From: Weissella thailandensis
GTDB taxonomy: Bacteria; Bacillota; Bacilli; Lactobacillales; Lactobacillaceae
Reading direction: 5' to 3'
Length of the DNA stretch: 40,422 bases
NCBI RefSeq assembly: GCF_005405465.1
Contig: NZ_BJEC01000020.1
Location: 1-40,422 of the forward strand
Shown here piece by piece: positions 36,922 through 40,422 of the stretch. A program made the position numbers and the translations under genes. Numbering within the stretch: position 1 is the stretch's first letter; every line of letters begins with the position of its first letter. The notes below the pieces were generated by a model. It saw only the letters and a list, made by a program, of their open reading frames with translations, was not told the origin of the DNA and ran no database searches.

Positions 36922-37851
36922 CTATTTTGAATTTTCAGCAATTAAATTATTAAGATTATTATTAAATGTTTCAGTCGCATCGAATCCCATTTGCTTAGCA
37001 CGGAAGTTTTTTGCAGCAGTTTCAATTAGAACGGCTAAATTACGGCCGGCTTGAACAGGTAGCACGTAACGTGGTAACCCAACGCCTTGAATGTTAATAA
37101 CTTCTTCACCGTTACCTAGACGATCCACTTCTTGATCATCATGCCACTTTGCAAGGTGCAAATTAAAGGCAATCGTAGCATGTGAGCGTACAGCACCAGC
37201 ACCAAACAAGTCCATGACATCAATAATACCAACACCACGTAATTCCATTAAGTTACGTAAGATTGCTGGTGGCTCCCCAACTAAACGTTCTTCGTCCTGC
37301 GCATACACGTCAACACGATCATCAGCGATTAAACGATGACCACGTTGTACTAATTCTAATGCGGTTTCTGATTTTCCAACACCGGAATCACCAGTAATCA
37401 ACACACCAAGACCAAAGACATCAACCAGCACACCATGTACTGACTGACGTTCAGCTAACCCACCACTTAAGAAGTAAGTCATATTGGCTAATATTTTTGA
37501 TGATGTTAATTCAGTAGCAAGCACCGGAATGTGATTTTCCTGCGCCGCTTGCATAAACTCTTCTGGTAACTCTCGGCCGGTTGATACAACAAACGTTGGT
37601 GTGTTTGGCTGCATCATTTTTCTTGCAATCAATAACAATTCTGAATGATTCATACGTTGAGAAAATGACGTTTCCGTAATCCCCATCAATTGAATTCGCT
37701 CAGGTGCATAATAGTTAAAATACCCTGTCATTTCAAGACCTGGTCTTGAAATATCTGGTGTTGTGATTTTGCGATCCAAGTATTCTTCACCCGTCACAAT
37801 TTTCAGGCGAGTATTATCCAATAAATCTTTTACTGTTAATTCTTTTGCCAT
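36922..37851 (-). CDS. hprK: HPr kinase/phosphorylase
   Basis: Phosphorylates and dephosphorylates HPr at Ser46, setting carbon catabolite repression through CcpA. The 309-residue protein has its Walker A at residues 154-161 (GDSGVGKS), H139 (QSVHG), and the family signature LMELRGVGIIDVMDLFGAGAV near residue 203. It follows a YvlD-like gene by 19 bases and is followed by the gpsA promoter with no clear terminator. Its target HPr is encoded in the same window. Confidence 0.97.
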   Translation of the reverse strand: MAKELTVKDLLDNTRLKIVTGEEYLDRKITTPDISRPGLEMTGYFNYYAPERIQLMGITETSFSQRMNHSELLLIARKMMQPNTPTFVVSTGRELPEEFMQAAQENHIPVLATELTSSKILANMTYFLSGGLAERQSVHGVLVDVFGLGVLITGDSGVGKSETALELVQRGHRLIADDRVDVYAQDEERLVGEPPAILRNLMELRGVGIIDVMDLFGAGAVRSHATIAFNLHLAKWHDDQEVDRLGNGEEVINIQGVGLPRYVLPVQAGRNLAVLIETAAKNFRAKQMGFDATETFNNNLNNLIAENSK

Positions 37852-37870
37852 TTTCTATTACCTGTCTTAA

Positions 37871-38251
37871 TTATTGCTTATCTTCTTTACTAAAGTAACT
37901 AGAAATTATCATATTGACTACGGACATAACAATAGCAATAAATACTGCCCAGCCAAAACTAGCAAATCTAAAGCCGTCGCCAACAACCCAAGCAGTTAGC
38001 CATAATACAACACCATTGATGACTAGTCCGAACAAGCCAAACGATATAATCGTAAATGGTAAAGCCAGTACATGTAATACTGGTTTTACTAAGGCGTTTA
38101 AAATTCCTAGGATAACAGCAGCTAATATTGCCGTCCAAATGTTTCTAATGTAGAGACCATTTCTAAATAGTCCCGCCATCGCCAACAACATCACTGTATT
38201 AATAATAATCCGTTGCCAAAAAGAAAAATTTTTAAAAGTAACTGTCTTCAT
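37871..38251 (-). CDS. YvlD-like four-helix membrane protein (phage holin superfamily IV)
   Basis: A 126-residue protein with four hydrophobic segments (about 12-26, 33-50, 57-80, 88-118) and the pattern ILNALVKPVLHVLALPFTIISFGLFGLVINGVVLWL, typical of the YvlD family. Despite the holin label these are not phage genes; members are linked to envelope stress in Bacillus. It commonly precedes hprK in lactobacilli. GGAGG precedes the ATG, and TATACT (38279-38284) may be its -10. Confidence 0.88.
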   Translation of the reverse strand: MKTVTFKNFSFWQRIIINTVMLLAMAGLFRNGLYIRNIWTAILAAVILGILNALVKPVLHVLALPFTIISFGLFGLVINGVVLWLTAWVVGDGFRFASFGWAVFIAIVMSVVNMIISSYFSKEDKQ

Positions 38252-38343
38252 GTATATCCTCCAGTTATTCTTAGCACCAGTATATCAAAATTACACCCAT
38301 ATTTGGCTAAATGTCCTGTAATTTGTATTATCCGTTAACATAA

Positions 38344-38383
38344 AACAAAAGCTAGAAACGGACGCATCCATTTCTAGCTTTAT
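38344..38383 (-). terminator. Terminator after the RelB-like gene
   Basis: AAAGCTAGAAA pairs with TTTCTAGCTTT around a 12-base loop, followed by TGTTTTA on the minus strand. Confidence 0.8.
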
Positions 38384-38401
38384 CACAATCTATTAATATA
38401 A

Positions 38402-38572
38402 TTACTTATGTTTTGCGCGAAACAGGTCATTAAATGGTGATTCACCACTGTGAGCCACCTGGGTCAAAAACATTTTAACTGCCTGTTGTGTCGTTAACCC
38501 ATTTTCTTTAAATACAGCATCAGCTGCATTACGCACCTCTTCTTCGACACGAATTTGAATTAATTTTTCCAT
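38402..38572 (-). CDS. RelB/DinJ-family antitoxin-like protein, no toxin partner
   Basis: A 56-residue ribbon-helix-helix protein. MEKLIQIRVEEEVRNAADAV gives the DNA-binding strand and helix 1; NGLTTQQAVKMFLTQVA is the second helix, as in RelB/DinJ antitoxins. I chose the ATG 9 bases after GGGGGG; a longer start is unsupported. An extended -10 (TGGTATATAAT) lies upstream. Downstream is a terminator and then YvlD, upstream a structured RNA, so no RelE/YafQ toxin is adjacent. The tail (GESPFNDLFRAKHK) is short for an antitoxin toxin-binding arm. Confidence 0.75.
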   Translation of the reverse strand: MEKLIQIRVEEEVRNAADAVFKENGLTTQQAVKMFLTQVAHSGESPFNDLFRAKHK

Positions 38573-38698
38573 TTGATACGTCCCCCCTTGTACCGTTAAA
38601 GATATATTCAACTCCCCATTATTATATACCATTTTACAGAAAATAGCTTAAACAAGCATAGTTTTAAAATACATGTTATCCAAACATAAATAATCATA

Positions 38699-38733
38699 TA
38701 AAAAAACACACTGTCATTTTCAGACAGTGTGTT
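38699..38733 (-). terminator. Terminator of the candidate RNA
   Basis: AACACACTGTC/GACAGTGTGTT, an 11-bp perfect stem with 7-base loop and a U7 tail. It ends the RNA about 127 bases before the RelB-like start, which has its own promoter. Confidence 0.9.
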
Positions 38734-38938
38734 TCATTTGGCATTGCTAAGATTGACGCGTCCTAGCTCACGTGATGGTTACCCATCAGTCAACGTACAC
38801 CCATCAGGAAAACCCAAAGGTAGTCATGTGTAGCAAAGCAAGTTCCACAACTTGCTTTACACCCTCCAGTAATACGACTGTTAATGAGGGCCGTTTATCA
38901 AAGATCATTTAAGATCCTCTCGACTCATCGCATAGCTA
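38699..38938 (-). ncRNA. Candidate structured non-coding RNA with intrinsic terminator
   Basis: No gene fits here, but the minus strand folds densely. In order from 5': CCCTC/GAGGG with CAGT/ACTG (38862-38890); a perfect 10-bp hairpin with GUGG loop (38835-38858), extended by GTGT/ACAC; a stem TTGAC/GTCAA (38753-38757, 38789-38793) closing over a TGATGG/CCATCA hairpin (38773-38788); and a terminator with 11-bp stem (38705-38715, 38723-38733) and seven U. A second copy of CTGATGGGT (38799-38807) could compete for the same partner. The -10 is probably TATTAT at 38941-38946, with a poor -35. No Rfam family is recognised with certainty. Confidence 0.6.
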
Positions 38939-39041
38939 TAATAATAACACACTATTGAATAAAAAAAAATCTTTTTATCCAAATTTACATTTTTATAATT
39001 ATAGGAACCGTATTCATGTATTATTATCATCTCAAATTTTA

Positions 39042-39055
39042 AGATGACGCTTACA
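39042..39055 (-). promoter_or_regulatory. Degenerate cre-like site at the usp promoter
   Basis: TGTAAGCGTCATCT (minus strand) matches the cre consensus except for one core position and overlaps the usp -35. Confidence 0.35.
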
Positions 39056-39079
39056 TTAACCTGTTATAAGGTATATAAT
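39051..39079 (+). promoter_or_regulatory. usp promoter
   Basis: TTACAT at 39051-39056, 17 bases, TATAAT at 39074-39079. Leader about 50 nt. Confidence 0.65.
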
Positions 39080-39137
39080 ATAAGCATATAAAGAAATTTA
39101 TATATTTAATAATTAATTTATAAGGATGGTGACTGCC

Positions 39138-39587
39138 ATGGCAGAGGACAAAATTGCATACAAGAATATTTTGGCACCAATTGACGGTTCAAAGATTTCT
39201 GAGGCCATAGTTGAAAAAGCAGCCGCTGTTGCGGTACGTAACCAAACTGTTTTGGATTTATTGTATGTCATTGATACTAACTCAATTTCAGGATTAGCTG
39301 GTATGTCGATTTCTGGTGATGTTGTTTACCAACTAGTGCAAGATGCAGAAGAAAAGTTATCAAAGTATGCAGATATTGCACGCCAGCAAGGTGCTAAAGA
39401 AGTTAACATCCACGTTCGTTTTGGATCACCTAAAACTGTTATCGCTCGTGATTTTCCTAAAGACCACAACACCGGTTTAATTATGTTGGGTAAATCTGGT
39501 TTAAACACTCTGGAACGACTACTTGTCGGTTCAGTTGCGACTTTTGTTGTTCAAAATGCTAAAGTAGATATTTTAATCGTGCAGTAA
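39138..39587 (+). CDS. Universal stress protein (UspA family, ATP-binding type)
   Basis: A 149-residue UspA-fold protein. KNILAPIDGSK at residues 8-18 is the first strand and nucleotide loop; GKSGLNTLERLLVGS near residue 119 is the G-2X-G-9X-G(S/T) ATP motif, so it probably binds ATP. I preferred the second ATG (MAEDKIAYKN), with GGTGA 5 bases before it; the first ATG, 4 codons earlier, has AAGG directly abutting it. It is a single-gene unit with its own terminator, probably expressed under stress or starvation. Confidence 0.93.
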   Translation: MAEDKIAYKNILAPIDGSKISEAIVEKAAAVAVRNQTVLDLLYVIDTNSISGLAGMSISGDVVYQLVQDAEEKLSKYADIARQQGAKEVNIHVRFGSPKTVIARDFPKDHNTGLIMLGKSGLNTLERLLVGSVATFVVQNAKVDILIVQ

Positions 39588-39591
39588 AAAT

Positions 39592-39626
39592 AAATACCGA
39601 CCACAATGTGGTTGGTATTTTTATTA
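39592..39626 (+). terminator. Terminator after usp
   Basis: ATACCGACCAC pairs with GTGGTTGGTAT (one G-U), 3-base loop, then TTTTTATTATT. Confidence 0.85.
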
Positions 39627-39735
39627 TTTACTGATACTGTTTATACCTATAATTAATAGAACTAAATGCATGTTTATTAAATTTAGGTTATAATAATTTT
39701 ATATTTCTAATTATTGTCAAGATAGAGGGGGAATT

Positions 39736-40101
39736 ATGAAAATTATCGGTAATACACTAGAAACTATTCACAAGTTTCGACATGGACATGTAAGCAAACG
39801 TTGGTTAGATGACCCTTTCCTAACATCTACAGTAGCTTTGGGGGCTAACCGAAATATCAAACTACAGTTGTTATACTTAGATACCAATGATACGTTCTAT
39901 TTGGTTGAAAGCACTTCATCAATTGCTCATTCTCTACAATATCAGGATGGCGCCATCAGTGTTTCTGAGTGGTCACCTGCTGACTTTGCTGGTCTGTTAC
40001 GTAGTTATAATCAACCTGGCTTTGACAATTATTTCCAACTGATTGTTACCAAAACGGCAATGGCTAATTCAGGTTCTAAGCAAGAAGATTTTGTTAAGTA
40101 G
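39736..40101 (+). CDS. Unknown 121-residue protein
   Basis: Family not recognised. A soluble protein without signal peptide; LQLLYLDTNDTFYLVEST near residue 44 and FQLIVTKTAM near 99 suggest beta-strands. AGAGGGGG stands 5 bases before the ATG, and a TATAAT lies about 40 bases upstream. It follows usp but has its own control region. The start of a terminator-like arm lies downstream, cut by an IS element. Confidence 0.65.
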   Translation: MKIIGNTLETIHKFRHGHVSKRWLDDPFLTSTVALGANRNIKLQLLYLDTNDTFYLVESTSSIAHSLQYQDGAISVSEWSPADFAGLLRSYNQPGFDNYFQLIVTKTAMANSGSKQEDFVK

Positions 40102-40150
40102 CAACTTATTTAATTTAAAATAAAAAACAGGGTTGAGACATAATAGTTGT

Positions 40151-40422
40151 TGAAGTGCCGCAAAAAAGTTAGACATTTAAATAAATTTTAATTACCTAAG
40201 ACCTGTTCCCGATATGCAATCGGAGACAGGCCTTTTGTTTTCAACGAAATACGCTCATGGTTAAACCAATGGACGTATTTGTCGACAATAACATTTAATT
40301 CTGCAATATTTTTTAATATGTTATTGGTTAAGACTTTCCCGTTTTAACAGATTAAAAAAGCTTTCAATGGGGGCATTGTCCAAACAATTCCCCTTACGTG
40401 ACATACTGGGAATAAAGTCTAA
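40151..40422 (-). mobile_element. IS3-family (IS150-like) insertion sequence, right end, partial
   Basis: The terminal sequence TGAAGTGCCGCAAAAAAGTT, then AGACA, at 40151-40175 resembles the inverted repeat of IS150-group elements. Inside it lies the 3' end of a transposase gene on the minus strand. The left end is outside the window, so target duplication cannot be checked. It sits about 50 bases after the last plus-strand gene. Confidence 0.8.
40188..40422 (-). pseudogene. IS3-family transposase OrfB, C-terminal part, frameshifted
   Basis: The minus strand reads SMSRKGNCLDNAPIESFFN, then LLKRESLNQ, and stops at 40321-40323. The first part is the DDE region with the final catalytic Glu (APIESFF). 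The expected continuation is found in another frame: KNIAELNVIVDKYVHWFNHE, then RISLKTKGLSPIAYREQVLG, ending at 40188. So one base has been gained or lost near 40320-40335 and the enzyme is probably inactive. Some IS3 elements use programmed frameshifting, but that lies between OrfA and OrfB, not here. Confidence 0.85.

Noticed and set aside
37871-38251. Prophage holin
   Set aside because: The superfamily name is misleading; YvlD proteins are chromosomal, and no phage genes adjoin.
38699-38938. Calling the structured RNA tmRNA, RNase P, SRP RNA, T-box or a TPP or c-di-AMP riboswitch
   Set aside because: None of their core sequence motifs is present, and the gene beyond the terminator has its own promoter.
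40188-40422. Programmed frameshift in the transposase
   Set aside because: IS3 programmed slippage occurs at the OrfA/OrfB junction, not in the last part of the DDE domain; a mutation is simpler.

Overview
The window comes from a low-GC Gram-positive lactic acid bacterium, most likely Weissella (Lactobacillaceae). The strongest evidence is the 5' end of a 16S rRNA gene on the minus strand at the left edge. Its V1 helix and the CTACCTCTTAGCAGGGGAT stretch are Weissella-like, not Leuconostoc-like. Lipoteichoic acid (LTA) genes, HPr/HprK and Gram-positive operon orders agree. Species is not decided. Almost every gene is on the minus strand. The exceptions are a LURP-like gene, a Ser-rich secreted protein, a universal stress protein and one unknown gene.

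Layout, left to right. (1) 1-471: start of an rrn operon with leader and tandem promoters, transcribed leftward out of the window. (2) 0.5-6.6 kb: LTA block with ltaS and a lafA-lafB-lafC-like-ykuJ operon. (3) 6.7-14.7 kb: a long operon tsaE, GNAT, exonuclease, murB, CPA1 antiporter, cdaA, cdaR, glmM and an unknown 104-residue gene, with many start/stop overlaps; it joins c-di-AMP synthesis to wall-precursor synthesis. (4) 14.8-20.9 kb: choloylglycine hydrolase, pta, ung, a divergent LURP-like gene, and a glutamine-type ABC transporter. (5) 20.9-27.5 kb: smpB, rnr, secG, eno, then the Ser-rich protein on the opposite strand, then tpiA. (6) 27.6-33.7 kb: GH13 glucosidase, ptsI, ptsH, a small unknown gene, an isolated fabH and a histidine phosphatase. 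(7) 33.8-38.3 kb: trxB, galU, gpsA, hprK and a YvlD-like membrane protein. (8) 38.4-40.4 kb: accessory tail with an orphan RelB/DinJ-like antitoxin, a candidate structured RNA, usp, an unknown gene and the end of a frameshifted IS3-family element.

Two circuits are nearly complete here. For the envelope, galU (UDP-glucose), tpiA/gpsA (glycerol-3-phosphate), lafA/lafB (glycolipid anchor) and ltaS (polymer) feed LTA synthesis. For carbon control, ptsH, ptsI and hprK are present, and cre sites overlap the ptsH promoter and lie upstream of the glucosidase; ccpA is not in the window.

The best candidate for something undescribed is the roughly 240-nt intergenic structured RNA near 38.7-38.94 kb. 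Other points to examine are a divergent triosephosphate isomerase, an antiporter with a 280-residue tail in the c-di-AMP operon, and large palindromes in the laf promoter. I saw no CRISPR array, tRNA, prophage or clear defence island.
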